42,196 nucleotides of DNA from an uncultured Bacteroidota bacterium. Its GTDB lineage: Bacteria; Bacteroidota; Bacteroidia; JABEUT01. Below are positions 16,245 to 25,049 of this stretch, piece after piece. Location of the stretch: NCBI GenBank assembly GCA_903916255.1, contig CAIWVW010000051.1, positions 1-42,196 of the forward strand, given 5' to 3'. Within the stretch, counting starts at the first letter, position 1, and every line of letters starts with the position of its first letter. Below the pieces are notes generated by a model. It worked only from the letters and a program-made list of their open reading frames with translations, was not told where the DNA came from and did not search any database. The translations under genes and the position numbers were made by a program.

Positions 16245-17036
16245 ATGCGTAAACATATAATTTTCAGCTTTTTATTTATTGCACTTGGAACAAGCTATAC
16301 GCCTGTTATAGCCCAAATAGAACCAGGGCAGTTTGTTCTTAATCTTGGAGTCGGTGAAAGCCCGGAATTTAATGGAGATATCGCTACAATATTCTCACCC
16401 GGGAAAATGTTCCCTATTGCTGCTTACGATAATGCACCATACCTTTCCGATGACTATCCGCCCATGTATAACACATCCTCTATTACCCCAAATATCGGAG
16501 TAACCGGAGATTATGGGTTTCTTAAATGGCTAAGTATTGGGATTGCCGGAAGTTACCAAAGCGAAACAGTAAACTGGACACCCGCGGACTTAGCTTTTAG
16601 CGGACAACAACAATCTTCCTCTTTTCCTTACATAGATAAAGTCAGCAGATTGAATATTGCAGGACGGTTTTTATTTCATTTAATAAGAAATGAAAATCTT
16701 GATTTTTATACGGGATTTCGGGCCGGTGTTTCCTATTGGCACGATGCTACATACACTATTGATACAATAAACCCTACAACTTTCATATATCTGAAGACTC
16801 CTGCATATTTTATAGGCAAATCCAGCCTGATGGTTCCCAGTTTTCAGTATTTATGGGGTTTGCGTATTTATCCAAGCAAAAATATTGGTATTCATATTGA
16901 GGCAGGTATCGGCTCTCCTTATCTGGTAGAAGGCGGAGTGACTTTCAGAATTAATACCCGCAAAATAACACCTGAAACCTCTACAGGCAATGCAACAAAA
17001 CAAGCAACCTACCGGGGAGGCATTCAAATAAAATAG
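16245..17036 (+). CDS. Outer-membrane beta-barrel protein
   Basis: A 263-residue protein with signal peptide MRKHIIFSFLFIALGTSYTPVIAQ. The mature part contains barrel-like strands (WLSIGIAGSYQSETVNW, LNIAGRFLFHLI, LDFYTGFRAGVSYW, YLWGLRIYPSKNIGIHIEAG). It ends with a polar tail (TRKITPETSTGNATKQATYRGGIQIK) rather than an aromatic terminal residue. No T9SS sorting domain is present. The function is unknown; general build is that of porin-like barrels. It diverges from the barrel gene at 15528. Its stop is followed directly by the second copy of the 3'-end hairpin element. Confidence 0.65.
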   Translation: MRKHIIFSFLFIALGTSYTPVIAQIEPGQFVLNLGVGESPEFNGDIATIFSPGKMFPIAAYDNAPYLSDDYPPMYNTSSITPNIGVTGDYGFLKWLSIGIAGSYQSETVNWTPADLAFSGQQQSSSFPYIDKVSRLNIAGRFLFHLIRNENLDFYTGFRAGVSYWHDATYTIDTINPTTFIYLKTPAYFIGKSSLMVPSFQYLWGLRIYPSKNIGIHIEAGIGSPYLVEGGVTFRINTRKITPETSTGNATKQATYRGGIQIK

Positions 17037-17073
17037 GTCGGAGCCGGTTGGATGCCCGATTGGCAATTAATTA
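17037..17073. terminator. Hairpin element between convergent genes (copy 2 of 3)
   Basis: GTCGGAGCC directly follows the TAG, then GCCCGATTGGC (17054-17064) and AATTAA. It is almost the same word order as copy 1 at 930-950. It lies between two convergent genes and may terminate both. Confidence 0.5.
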
Positions 17074-18144
17074 TTACTTTTTCTTCTTCGCCCTTTCATA
17101 TTGCACAGGCCATGGTACATCAATCCCTAACTCATGCGCTGCGCTTAATGGGAAATAAGGATTACGCAAAAACTCCCGCGCCATTAGCACTACATCGGCT
17201 TTGCCTTCTTCAATTATGCTGTTGGCTTCTTGCGGAGTATTAATTAGCCCTACAGCTCCGGTCATAATTCCGGTGGCTTTTTTAATATTCTCTGCCAATC
17301 CAGTTTGGTACATGGGTTTCAATTCAATTTTAACGCCGGGAATGTTGCCACCGGTTGAGCAATCCATCAGGTCAATACCTTTTGTTTTTACAATTTGTGC
17401 TAATCGTATGGAGTCCTCTTCCTTCCAGCCATTGTCACTCCATTCTGTGGCTGAAATGCGCAGAAATAATGGATTTTCCTCTGTCCACACTTTCCGAACA
17501 CTTTCAATTACTTCCAATAAAAAACGGATTCGGTTTTCAAACGAGCCGCCATATTCATCGGTACGGAAATTACTTGCAGGAGATAAAAATTCATTAATCA
17601 GGTAGCCATGTGCACCGTGCAGTTCTATTACTTTAAAACCTGCTTTGACTGACCTGGCAGCTGCATCCTGAAAATCCTGAACGGCTTTTTTTATATCATC
17701 TTTCGTCATTTCTTTTGGAACCTTATAACTGCTGCTATAAGCAACTGCACTGGGAGCAACATTTTGCCAGCCGCCTTCTTCATTATTCAGCATATTTCCA
17801 CCTTTCCAGGAAGTAGCCATACTGGCCTTGCGCCCCGCATGCGCCAATTGTATGCCAGGTATGCAACCATGCATCTCGGTGAATTCATTTATACGTTTCA
17901 AAAAGGGGATATGCTCGTCTTTCCATATTCCTAAATCATCGGGCGTAATGCGGCCTTCCGGAGAAACGGCAGCAGCTTCCGAAATTATCATAGCGGCGCC
18001 ACCTACGGCACGGCTGCCTATATGCACCAAATGCCAGTCATTGGCAAAGCCATCTATACTTGAATATTCGCACATCGGTGAAACAATGATGCGGTTCTTC
18101 AGTTCCACATTTTTAATTTTAAGTGGGGAAAATAAATTTGCCAT
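17074..18144 (-). CDS. Old Yellow Enzyme family NADPH dehydrogenase, YqjM/NamA type
   Basis: A 356-residue TIM-barrel flavoprotein of normal length. It starts LFSPLKIKNVELKNRIIVSPMCEYSS. The Cys in PMCEY (C25) with Tyr27 corresponds to the redox-tuning Cys26/Tyr28 of YqjM-type enzymes and separates it from classical OYE. IQLAHAGRKAS, the substrate-binding HGAHGYLINEFLSPASNFRTD and the phosphate-binding region near GAVGLINTPQEA are present. Such enzymes reduce activated C=C bonds, nitro compounds and nitrate esters with NADPH and FMN. An exact -7 box (TAACTTTG) is at 18164-18171. It is a single gene. Confidence 0.9.
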   Translation of the reverse strand: MANLFSPLKIKNVELKNRIIVSPMCEYSSIDGFANDWHLVHIGSRAVGGAAMIISEAAAVSPEGRITPDDLGIWKDEHIPFLKRINEFTEMHGCIPGIQLAHAGRKASMATSWKGGNMLNNEEGGWQNVAPSAVAYSSSYKVPKEMTKDDIKKAVQDFQDAAARSVKAGFKVIELHGAHGYLINEFLSPASNFRTDEYGGSFENRIRFLLEVIESVRKVWTEENPLFLRISATEWSDNGWKEEDSIRLAQIVKTKGIDLMDCSTGGNIPGVKIELKPMYQTGLAENIKKATGIMTGAVGLINTPQEANSIIEEGKADVVLMAREFLRNPYFPLSAAHELGIDVPWPVQYERAKKKK

Positions 18145-18163
18145 GTTTGATTTATTGAATGTG

Positions 18164-18171
18164 CAAAGTTA
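18164..18171 (-). promoter_or_regulatory. TAACTTTG -7 box for the OYE gene
   Basis: An exact TAnnTTTG match on the minus strand, 20 bp upstream of the start codon. Confidence 0.5.
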
Positions 18172-18210
18172 CATATTCGAATATACTGCCCTTATTTTTC
18201 CAATTCCACG

Positions 18211-18218
18211 TATCTTAG
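18211..18218 (+). promoter_or_regulatory. Near-consensus -7 box before the glycan cluster
   Basis: TATCTTAG, one mismatch to TAnnTTTG, 31 bp upstream of the first glycosyltransferase gene. It is the only candidate in the short gap to the divergent OYE gene. Confidence 0.35.
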
Positions 18219-18249
18219 CCGTTGAATAGAACTATTTTCACGTAAACCG

Positions 18250-19374
18250 ATGCCGATTAAAATCCTTTTTTTATCCGATATCAATTCGGCCCATACCCAA
18301 AAATGGGCGTTGGCGCTGGCAGATAAGGGATATCTAATCAGGATATTCAGTTTAAACAAAAACAAGTCTGATTGGTTCAAAGGAATTCCAAATATAGAAT
18401 ATACAATAGGGGAAAGAGGCTTTGATGTTGCCGGAAAAAAGGAACTTGGCAAGCTGGAATATTTAAAAGCCCTACCCGAATTAAAAAGAGTGATAAAGTC
18501 CTTTCAGCCCGATATTCTACACGCGCACTATGCTACCAGTTACGGCCTGTTAGGCGCCCTGTCGGGTTTCCATCCGTTTGTTCTTTCGGTGTGGGGAAGT
18601 GATGTGTATGAATTTCCGCAAACATCATTTCTACATAAATCATTGCTGAAAAGGAATCTGCGTAAAGCTGATTATATTTTATCTACCAGTAATATTATGG
18701 CCATAGAAACCGCGAAATACACAGACAAAAAAATTCACATCACTCCGTTCGGGGTTGATTTGAATGTGTTTAAACCGATGGCTGTAAAGCATCCGTTTAA
18801 TGAAGGTGATATTGTTATTGGCACCATTAAAGCCCTTGAATTGAAATATGGCATAAACTATCTGATAGAATCATTCGAAATACTTTGCAAAAAGCACCCT
18901 GAATTACCGCTGAAACTTTTGATAGTTGGCAAGGGCTCACAGGAAACAACACTGCGAAAACTCTGCAAGGAAAAAGGAATTGAAGACAACGTGAAATTCA
19001 CCGGGTGGATAAAGCCTGAAGAAGTTCCGCTATACCACAATATGCTCGATATATTCGTAGCGCTTTCAGTTACCGACAGCGAGAGTTTTGGGGTTGCGGT
19101 AATAGAAGCATCGGCCTGTAGCAAACCCGTAGTTGTTTCCAATGTAAGCGGGTTTGAAGAAGTAGTTGAAAATGGCATCACCGGAATAATCGTTCCAAGA
19201 AGAGACAGCGTAGCCGCGGCAAATGCAATTGAAAAGATTGTACTCGATAAAAAACTTGGAACTTCCTTTGGAGAAGCCGGTCGGAAAAGAGTTGAAAAAT
19301 TATACAATTGGACATCCAACTTGGACGACATCATGGCTATTTATAATGTAGTTTTACAATCCCAAAAGCTATGA
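18250..19374 (+). CDS. Glycosyltransferase family 4 (GT-B)
   Basis: A 374-residue GT-B enzyme. The N-domain opens MPIKILFLSDINSAHTQKWALAL and includes LHAHYATSYGLLGAL. The C-domain has VKFTGWIKPEEVPLYHNMLDIFV and the retaining-GT4 motif SDSESFGVAVIEASACSKPVV (E-x7-E donor-binding pair), then SNVSGFEEVVENGITGIIVP. It should transfer a sugar from a nucleotide donor to a growing lipid-linked glycan at the cytoplasmic membrane face. The donor is unknown. It is the first gene of the cluster and overlaps the next by 4 bp (ATGA). Confidence 0.85.
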   Translation: MPIKILFLSDINSAHTQKWALALADKGYLIRIFSLNKNKSDWFKGIPNIEYTIGERGFDVAGKKELGKLEYLKALPELKRVIKSFQPDILHAHYATSYGLLGALSGFHPFVLSVWGSDVYEFPQTSFLHKSLLKRNLRKADYILSTSNIMAIETAKYTDKKIHITPFGVDLNVFKPMAVKHPFNEGDIVIGTIKALELKYGINYLIESFEILCKKHPELPLKLLIVGKGSQETTLRKLCKEKGIEDNVKFTGWIKPEEVPLYHNMLDIFVALSVTDSESFGVAVIEASACSKPVVVSNVSGFEEVVENGITGIIVPRRDSVAAANAIEKIVLDKKLGTSFGEAGRKRVEKLYNWTSNLDDIMAIYNVVLQSQKL

Positions 19375-20594
19375 AGATTATAATACTTACGCAATATTTT
19401 CCGCCGGAAGTGGGGGCACCACAAAATCGCCTGTATGAAGTGGCCGTGCGTTTGGCAAAAATGGGCGTAGAATTGCAGGTGCTAACTGCCATGCCCAATT
19501 ACCCAAAAATGCAGATAGAATCGGCTTATAAAGGAAAATGGTATGTACATGAAAACATGTACGGGCTTGATATACACAGGGCATGGATATGGGTGGGCAA
19601 AAGTAAAAGCATCATATCGCGACTGCTCAATTATTTTTCATTTGTATTTACATCCATCTGGATTGGCTGCTTTAAATTAAACAAAGCGGATTATATATTT
19701 TGTGAATCTCCACCGCTTTTTTTGGGTATATCTGCACTTGTTTTAAAAAAAGCCAAACATGCAAAACTTATTTTTAATGTAGCGGACCTATGGCCTGAAA
19801 GCGCTGAAAAATTAGGCATTATTACCAACCGCTTTTTACTTAATGTTTCTACCCGCCTCGAAGAATATTTATACAAATCATCGGCATTAATAACAGGGCA
19901 AGCGCAAGGAATCGTTAAGAATATTAAAGGTCGGTTTCCTGATAAAACTGTTTACTGGCTGCCCAACGGGGTGGATTTATCTTTTTACGATTCAGGTAAA
20001 ATAACCAGTAACTGGAGAACAGAAAATAAATTTACCAACGATGATTTTCTTGTTTTGTATGCCGGAATTATTGGCTATGCTCAGGCATTGGAACTGGTTC
20101 TGAAAGCAGCACAGATAACAGCCGGCACGCCTACTATAAAATGGATTTTACTTGGCAGCGGGCCTGAAAAAGATAAACTGCTGCGCATGAAAGAAGATAT
20201 GAAACTGGGAAACGTTTTCTTTTATGAACCGGTCGCTAAAATGCAGATGCCCGGAATATGGAAAGCGGCGGATGCTGCGCTGGTACCGCTTCGCAGGCTC
20301 GATTTATTTAAGGGAATAATACCTTCCAAAATATTCGAGGCTATGGCTATGCAAAAGCCGCTGCTGCTTGGTGTGGAGGGAGAAGCCGAGGACCTTTTTA
20401 TAAATGAAGGTAAGGCAGGCAGGTCATTTATTCCGGAAGATGCGGCTGATTTGGCAAAGCAAGCAATGTATTTATACCAAAATAAAGCGGAAGCAGCCGC
20501 TTATGGCGTGAATGGCAACAACTATGCCCGCAGCAACTTTAACAGGGATATTATTGCCGAAAAATTTTACAACCTATTGAAAGGTGAAAAGTAA
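19371..20594 (+). CDS. Glycosyltransferase family 4, WbuB-like
   Basis: A 407-residue GT-B enzyme. ILTQYFPPEVGAPQNRLYEV and AMPNYPKMQIESAYKGKWY are characteristic of the WbuB-like (L-fucosamine/QuiNAc transferase) subgroup. FCESPPLFLGISALVL and the C-terminal IPSKIFEAMAMQKPLLLGVEGEAEDL are also seen. In O-antigen and capsule clusters such enzymes often add the second sugar. The exact donor cannot be read. It overlaps the previous gene by 4 bp and the next by 11 bp, so translation is coupled. Confidence 0.85.
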   Translation: MKIIILTQYFPPEVGAPQNRLYEVAVRLAKMGVELQVLTAMPNYPKMQIESAYKGKWYVHENMYGLDIHRAWIWVGKSKSIISRLLNYFSFVFTSIWIGCFKLNKADYIFCESPPLFLGISALVLKKAKHAKLIFNVADLWPESAEKLGIITNRFLLNVSTRLEEYLYKSSALITGQAQGIVKNIKGRFPDKTVYWLPNGVDLSFYDSGKITSNWRTENKFTNDDFLVLYAGIIGYAQALELVLKAAQITAGTPTIKWILLGSGPEKDKLLRMKEDMKLGNVFFYEPVAKMQMPGIWKAADAALVPLRRLDLFKGIIPSKIFEAMAMQKPLLLGVEGEAEDLFINEGKAGRSFIPEDAADLAKQAMYLYQNKAEAAAYGVNGNNYARSNFNRDIIAEKFYNLLKGEK

Positions 20595-21780
20595 AATTAC
20601 CAACATAAAATTCGCACTGCTTTGCCTTATAGGGTTTATGCTTACGTTTTATATTTTCTACACCCCTCTTTGCATAGTTTTATTTGCCATTGCATGGGTA
20701 GCGGAAGGCAATTTAAAAAGGAAAGCCACCACATTTCTCAAAAACAAATATGCGTTACTTTTCATATCGCTTTATTTGATTTACCTTGCCGGAATGCTTT
20801 ATACAAGCCACACACAACAGGGTTGGTTCGATATGCAAATCAAACTGAGCATAGCACTATTTCCCATCCTGCTCTCCGCCGAAGGGGAAATGGATTTCGG
20901 CAAACAAAAATGGTTTGGCTTTGCATTTATTTCCGGTGCCGTATTGCACGGATTAGGATGTTTACTATTTGCAACATGGCAATACTTTTCAAGTGGAATT
21001 GCACAATTCACCTATATGCAGTTTTCAAAATTTGTGCACCCCACCTACTACTCCATGTATATTGATTTGGCATTTATATTCATGTATTATGCAATAACAG
21101 TTAAAGCAAAAGAACTTACTAAAAAAGAAAAACTGTTCATCTATATTTCCGCACCGTTCCTGCTTTTAATACTCGTTTTGCTGAACTCTAAAATGGGACA
21201 GATAATAACAGCCTTATTGGTGCCGACACTATTATTAAAATATTTTTTATCGAAACATTCCACCTTTAAAGCCATTGCTACCATGGTTGCAGTATTGGGC
21301 TTATTGGTAATAGGCATTTCAAAAGTCTCCCGTTTTCATGCTATGGGTGATTTGCTTTCCGGAAAAAACAGGGATGTGCAATCAGTCGAATCGAATCAGG
21401 CTAGGCTTTCGGTTTGGCAAGCATCAGTGGAAGTAATTAAAAATAACCCTGTAATTGGTTCCGGAACAGGCGATGCCAAGTATGCCTTGCTGGAGGAATA
21501 TAAAAAAGAAGGCATGACGGGCGCCTATAATGAAATATTGAATTCGCACAATCAATACTTGCAAACAATAATAGCCGTAGGCATTCCCGGGATACTAATT
21601 CTATTGGCTAATTTATTTGCACCCTTATTTATGGCTATTAAACGAAAACGATTTGTCTATATGCTTTTCATTGTAATTCTTTGTTTGAATTTCCTTACTG
21701 AATCTATGCTCGACCAGCAGGCAGGAACCATGTTTTACGGGCTTTTCAATTCGCTGTTAATGTTTAATTTTGTGATATAA
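20584..21780 (+). CDS. O-antigen ligase/polymerase-like membrane protein (Wzy_C)
   Basis: A 398-residue polytopic protein starting at GTG 20584, inside the end of the preceding gene. Ten or so TM segments are visible. The Wzy_C signature is present: ARLSVWQASVEVIKNNPVIG, GSGTGDAK and, after a large periplasmic loop, NSHNQYLQTIIAVGIPGILI. Such proteins either polymerise repeat units or ligate a glycan to lipid A or protein; the sequence does not separate these. Shared Wzy_C proteins include protein O-oligosaccharyltransferases, a possibility in this phylum. Confidence 0.8.
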   Translation: MKSKITNIKFALLCLIGFMLTFYIFYTPLCIVLFAIAWVAEGNLKRKATTFLKNKYALLFISLYLIYLAGMLYTSHTQQGWFDMQIKLSIALFPILLSAEGEMDFGKQKWFGFAFISGAVLHGLGCLLFATWQYFSSGIAQFTYMQFSKFVHPTYYSMYIDLAFIFMYYAITVKAKELTKKEKLFIYISAPFLLLILVLLNSKMGQIITALLVPTLLLKYFLSKHSTFKAIATMVAVLGLLVIGISKVSRFHAMGDLLSGKNRDVQSVESNQARLSVWQASVEVIKNNPVIGSGTGDAKYALLEEYKKEGMTGAYNEILNSHNQYLQTIIAVGIPGILILLANLFAPLFMAIKRKRFVYMLFIVILCLNFLTESMLDQQAGTMFYGLFNSLLMFNFVI

Positions 21781-21788
21781 TTTCCGAT

Positions 21789-22994
21789 ATGATAAACTTC
21801 GCTCCTCCCCGCATAGATGAAAAAACCATTGAAGCAGTTGCTGAAACACTGCGCTCCGGATGGATTACCACCGGGCCTAAGACCAAATTGCTGGAGAAAA
21901 AACTATCGGAATATTGCGGAGTGCAACAAACCCTTTGCCTTAATTCGGCTACCGCCGGATTGGAACTGGCTTTGCGCTGGTTTGGAGTAGGCCCCGGAGA
22001 TGAAGTAATAGTTCCTGCCTACACGTATGCAGCCACTGCCAATGTGGTAATACATTGCGGGGCTACACCAATATTAGTTGATGTGAATAAAAATGATTTT
22101 TGCATTTCTGCAGATGCAATTGAAAAGGCTATATCTAGCAATACCAAAGTAATTATGCCGGTTGACTTTGGCGGCCTCCCCTGCAACTACGATACAATTA
22201 ATGTATTAGTCGGAAAAGTAAAAAGCAAATTCCTACCTGCAAATGAACATCAGCAAAAACTAGACCGTATAATGGTTTTGTCCGATGCAGCGCACTCATT
22301 AGGGGCTACCTATAAAGGCAAAAACATGGGACAACTTGCCGATATTTCCGTGTTCTCATTTCACGCTGTGAAGAACCTTACAACAGCGGAAGGCGGCGCA
22401 ATGCTATTCAACCTTCCTGCACCATTTGATAATGCTGCCATTTACAGGGAACTAAGCATACTTTCCCTACATGGACAGACCAAAGATGCTATGGCTAAAA
22501 TGCAAAAAGGCAATTGGAAGTATGATATTGTGGAGGCAGGTTTTAAATGCAACATGACTGATTTAGCAGCCACTATCGGGTTGATAGAACTGGAAAGGTA
22601 TAAAGACGATACGCTTCCTAAACGCAAAGAAATTGTGGAGGCTTATACTAACTTCTTTTCAAAATATGATTGGGCTGAATTACCTGTAAGCAAAGATAAA
22701 GACAGGGAATCATCCTATCACCTTTTTCCCTTGCGCATAAAAAATATAACTGAAGAACAACGCGATAAAATCATTCAGAAAATATTCGACCACGATGTAG
22801 CCGTGAATGTGCATTTCATACCTATTGCAATGATGAGTTTCTACAAGAATTTAGGATATAAAATGAGTGATTATCCGGTTACATATGATAACTTCTCGCG
22901 AGAAATATCATTGCCCGTCTATTATGATTTAACGATGGAACAGGTCTCTGTAGTTTGCAATGCTGTTAAGGAATCTGTAGAAGGAACACTGTAA
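21789..22994 (+). CDS. DegT/DnrJ/EryC1-type sugar aminotransferase
   Basis: A 401-residue PLP enzyme. NFAPPRIDEKTIEAVAETLR, GWITTGPKTKLLEKKL and LNSATAGLELALRWFGVGPG begin it; YTYAATANVVIHCGATPILV follows. The catalytic lysine is K195 in FSFHAVKNLTTAEGG. CNMTDLAATIGLIEL and HLFPLRI complete the family pattern. It makes an amino sugar from a 4-keto (or 3-keto) nucleotide sugar for the glycan. No dehydratase or acetyltransferase partner is in the cluster, so the substrate must come from elsewhere. Its stop overlaps the next start (TAATG). Confidence 0.9.
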   Translation: MINFAPPRIDEKTIEAVAETLRSGWITTGPKTKLLEKKLSEYCGVQQTLCLNSATAGLELALRWFGVGPGDEVIVPAYTYAATANVVIHCGATPILVDVNKNDFCISADAIEKAISSNTKVIMPVDFGGLPCNYDTINVLVGKVKSKFLPANEHQQKLDRIMVLSDAAHSLGATYKGKNMGQLADISVFSFHAVKNLTTAEGGAMLFNLPAPFDNAAIYRELSILSLHGQTKDAMAKMQKGNWKYDIVEAGFKCNMTDLAATIGLIELERYKDDTLPKRKEIVEAYTNFFSKYDWAELPVSKDKDRESSYHLFPLRIKNITEEQRDKIIQKIFDHDVAVNVHFIPIAMMSFYKNLGYKMSDYPVTYDNFSREISLPVYYDLTMEQVSVVCNAVKESVEGTL

Positions 22995-23587
22995 TGGGAA
23001 AGCGCATTTTTGATATATTATTTTCTATTTTAGGCATTATAATTCTCTCTCCGTTTCTACTAATTATATCTCTCATAATTCTGTTCACTTCGAAAGGCGG
23101 AGCATTTTATAAGCAAACCCGCATCGGCAAAGACAGCAAGCCATTCAAGCTATTTAAGTTCCGTACAATGCGGGTGGGTTCCGATAAAAACATACGCATT
23201 ACCATTGGCAGCCGGGATAGCCGGATAACAGGAGTTGGATACTTTTTGCGGAAATATAAATTAGATGAATTGCCGCAATTATTTAATGTTTTAATTGGCG
23301 ATATGAGCTTCGTCGGCCCCCGGCCTGAAGTACCAGAATATGTTGCCTTGTATGATACTGAACAGAAAAAAGTATTGAGCGTAAAACCCGGCATCACTGA
23401 TTTTGCGTCTATCGTTTATTCTGAAGAAAATGAATTGTTAGCGAATGCTGAAAACCCTGAAGAACTCTATATACACCGTATTATGCCTGCTAAATTGAAA
23501 TTAAACATGCGCTATATAAACGAAATGGGGTTAGCAACCGATATGAAAATTATCTTTAAAACAATCGGGAAAATTTTCAGGCATTAG
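22994..23587 (+). CDS. Initiating sugar-phosphate transferase (PglC/WcaJ C-domain type)
   Basis: A 197-residue short-form polyisoprenyl-phosphate hexose-1-phosphate transferase. It has one N-terminal reentrant/TM helix (IFDILFSILGIIILSPFLLI), then FYKQTRIGKDSKPFKLFKFRTM, the catalytic region KLDELPQLFNVLIGDMSFVG and PRPEVPEYV. It begins glycan synthesis by loading a sugar phosphate onto undecaprenyl phosphate. PglC-like size means the extra N-terminal membrane domain of WcaJ is absent. It is the last gene of the cluster, and its 3' end overlaps the convergent permease gene by 11 bp. Confidence 0.9.
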   Translation: MGKRIFDILFSILGIIILSPFLLIISLIILFTSKGGAFYKQTRIGKDSKPFKLFKFRTMRVGSDKNIRITIGSRDSRITGVGYFLRKYKLDELPQLFNVLIGDMSFVGPRPEVPEYVALYDTEQKKVLSVKPGITDFASIVYSEENELLANAENPEELYIHRIMPAKLKLNMRYINEMGLATDMKIIFKTIGKIFRH

Positions 23588-24920
23588 TTTCAGCTTTTTG
23601 CAAAAGCTTTTTCAGTAAAAGGTAAATTGGGTATCCCCCGAAAAATACAGCTAAGCCTATTAATGCCTGGTTTGGATGCTCCACACAAATGCTTCCGCAT
23701 GCATACAACAAAACAAGTATGAACACAATGGGTATGAAAGGAAATAACTTCATTTTATATCCTGTATATCCCGAGTTTTTCATTTTTTTCCGCAGGACGA
23801 AGATGGTAACTGCCGCAAAAACCAATGCCAGATTATCGATAAAGATAACGTAGTTCACAATTTTTTGAAAATCATTCCCGACAAAAAGCGAGATGAGGAT
23901 TATAGCAAAGAAAAAAGAAAGTCCGAATGCCTGTGTTTGGGTTTTGGGATTAACTTTTTTGAATATGGGCGGCAATATCCTGTCTTCCGCCATGGCGTAA
24001 TATGTGCGCGGGTTGCTCATAAAAGAAGCATTCAGAAAGCCGAGCACGGAAGTAAAAATAATGATTGATGTAACCTTAAACCCGGCATCGCCAAACATGC
24101 TTCTTGCCAGCTCCGCCGCCAAAAGGGGTTTGTCTTTCATCGCGCTGAAGCCTATTACTTGTACATAAGCTATATTTATAATCATGTATAAAGTCATTAC
24201 AATGGCCATTCCTCCCAAAATACCTAACGGCATATTTTTTTGAGGATTCTTAACGTCCGCGCCTAAGTTGATAGTGTTCTGGTATCCGCCACAGGAGAAA
24301 AAAACAAATACCAGACACAGGCCCATTGCGCCCCAAGGGGAAGATGCCGTTTGCTGAATTACCGCTGTGGTATTGGTATGCGGGTGGCTTCCGAACACGG
24401 CAAGGGAAAGTAAAACTATCATCACTATTTTCAACGCGCTCAATACATTTTGCACCCTCGAGCCCATTTTTATGCCTGCATAGTTCACCAAAAATAAAAC
24501 AGTGATAACAATAAAAGCAATTGCAGTTTTTATAGTATCGGGGGAATAAGCTACCAGCCAGGCATCGGGAATAATTACCGGCTGAATATAGGCTGCGCCT
24601 ATTAAACCCACAGCCACAGCGCTCCCCGCGTTAGTTATTACAAGGGCCCAGTTGAACATAAAAGCAAACGCCGGATGATAGGAATAGGAGAATATGCGGT
24701 AATATCCCCCGGCTGCGGGCAAACGGGCGCCTATTTCGGCAAAGGTGAGCGCCCCGCAAACACTTATAATCCCTCCTAAAATCCAGGAGGCGTAAAAAAT
24801 AAAAGGAGTACCGGCATCACGGGCAATATCGCTGGGGTTGCGGAATATTCCTACCCCGATGATAAAACTTACCACCAGCATGGTCAAATCCCATCTGCCT
24901 AACTTTGATTGAATAGTCAT
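23577..24920 (-). CDS. APC-family amino acid permease
   Basis: A 447-residue protein with about 12 TM helices. The APC hallmark FIIGVGIFRNPSDIARDAGT in TM1 and ALTFAEIGARLPAAGGYYRI in TM2 to loop 2-3 place it in the amino acid/polyamine/organocation family, LAT-like. It is downstream of hutH on the same strand, so a histidine or related amino acid substrate is plausible but not shown. It has its own exact -7 box (TACCTTTG, 24928-24935) and is separated from hutH by a dispersed inverted repeat, so it need not be co-transcribed. Confidence 0.85.
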   Translation of the reverse strand: MTIQSKLGRWDLTMLVVSFIIGVGIFRNPSDIARDAGTPFIFYASWILGGIISVCGALTFAEIGARLPAAGGYYRIFSYSYHPAFAFMFNWALVITNAGSAVAVGLIGAAYIQPVIIPDAWLVAYSPDTIKTAIAFIVITVLFLVNYAGIKMGSRVQNVLSALKIVMIVLLSLAVFGSHPHTNTTAVIQQTASSPWGAMGLCLVFVFFSCGGYQNTINLGADVKNPQKNMPLGILGGMAIVMTLYMIINIAYVQVIGFSAMKDKPLLAAELARSMFGDAGFKVTSIIIFTSVLGFLNASFMSNPRTYYAMAEDRILPPIFKKVNPKTQTQAFGLSFFFAIILISLFVGNDFQKIVNYVIFIDNLALVFAAVTIFVLRKKMKNSGYTGYKMKLFPFIPIVFILVLLYACGSICVEHPNQALIGLAVFFGGYPIYLLLKKLLQKAETNA

Positions 24921-24927
24921 ATTAGGT

Positions 24928-24935
24928 CAAAGGTA
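24928..24935 (-). promoter_or_regulatory. TACCTTTG -7 box for the permease gene
   Basis: An exact TAnnTTTG match on the minus strand, 7 bp upstream of the ATG, which implies a nearly leaderless transcript. Confidence 0.45.
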
Positions 24936-24972
24936 AAAAGATTTTTCAGTTCGCCTCAAAATAGCGACAATT

Positions 24973-25049
24973 CGTCACTGCGAGGAACGAAGCAGTCTTA
25001 CCCAATAACACATACAAGTAAGATTGCTTCGCAGAGCCTCGCAATGACG
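24973..25049. repeat. Dispersed inverted repeat of the GTCATTGCGAGG type
   Basis: The left arm (24973-25000) begins CGTCACTGCGAGGAACGAAG. The right arm (25019-25049), reverse-complemented, begins CGTCATTGCGAGG and ends GAAGCAATCTTA. The arms pair over most of their length with a short indel. This word is known as an interspersed repeat in many unrelated bacterial genomes. The right arm ends directly at the hutH stop codon. Confidence 0.85.
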
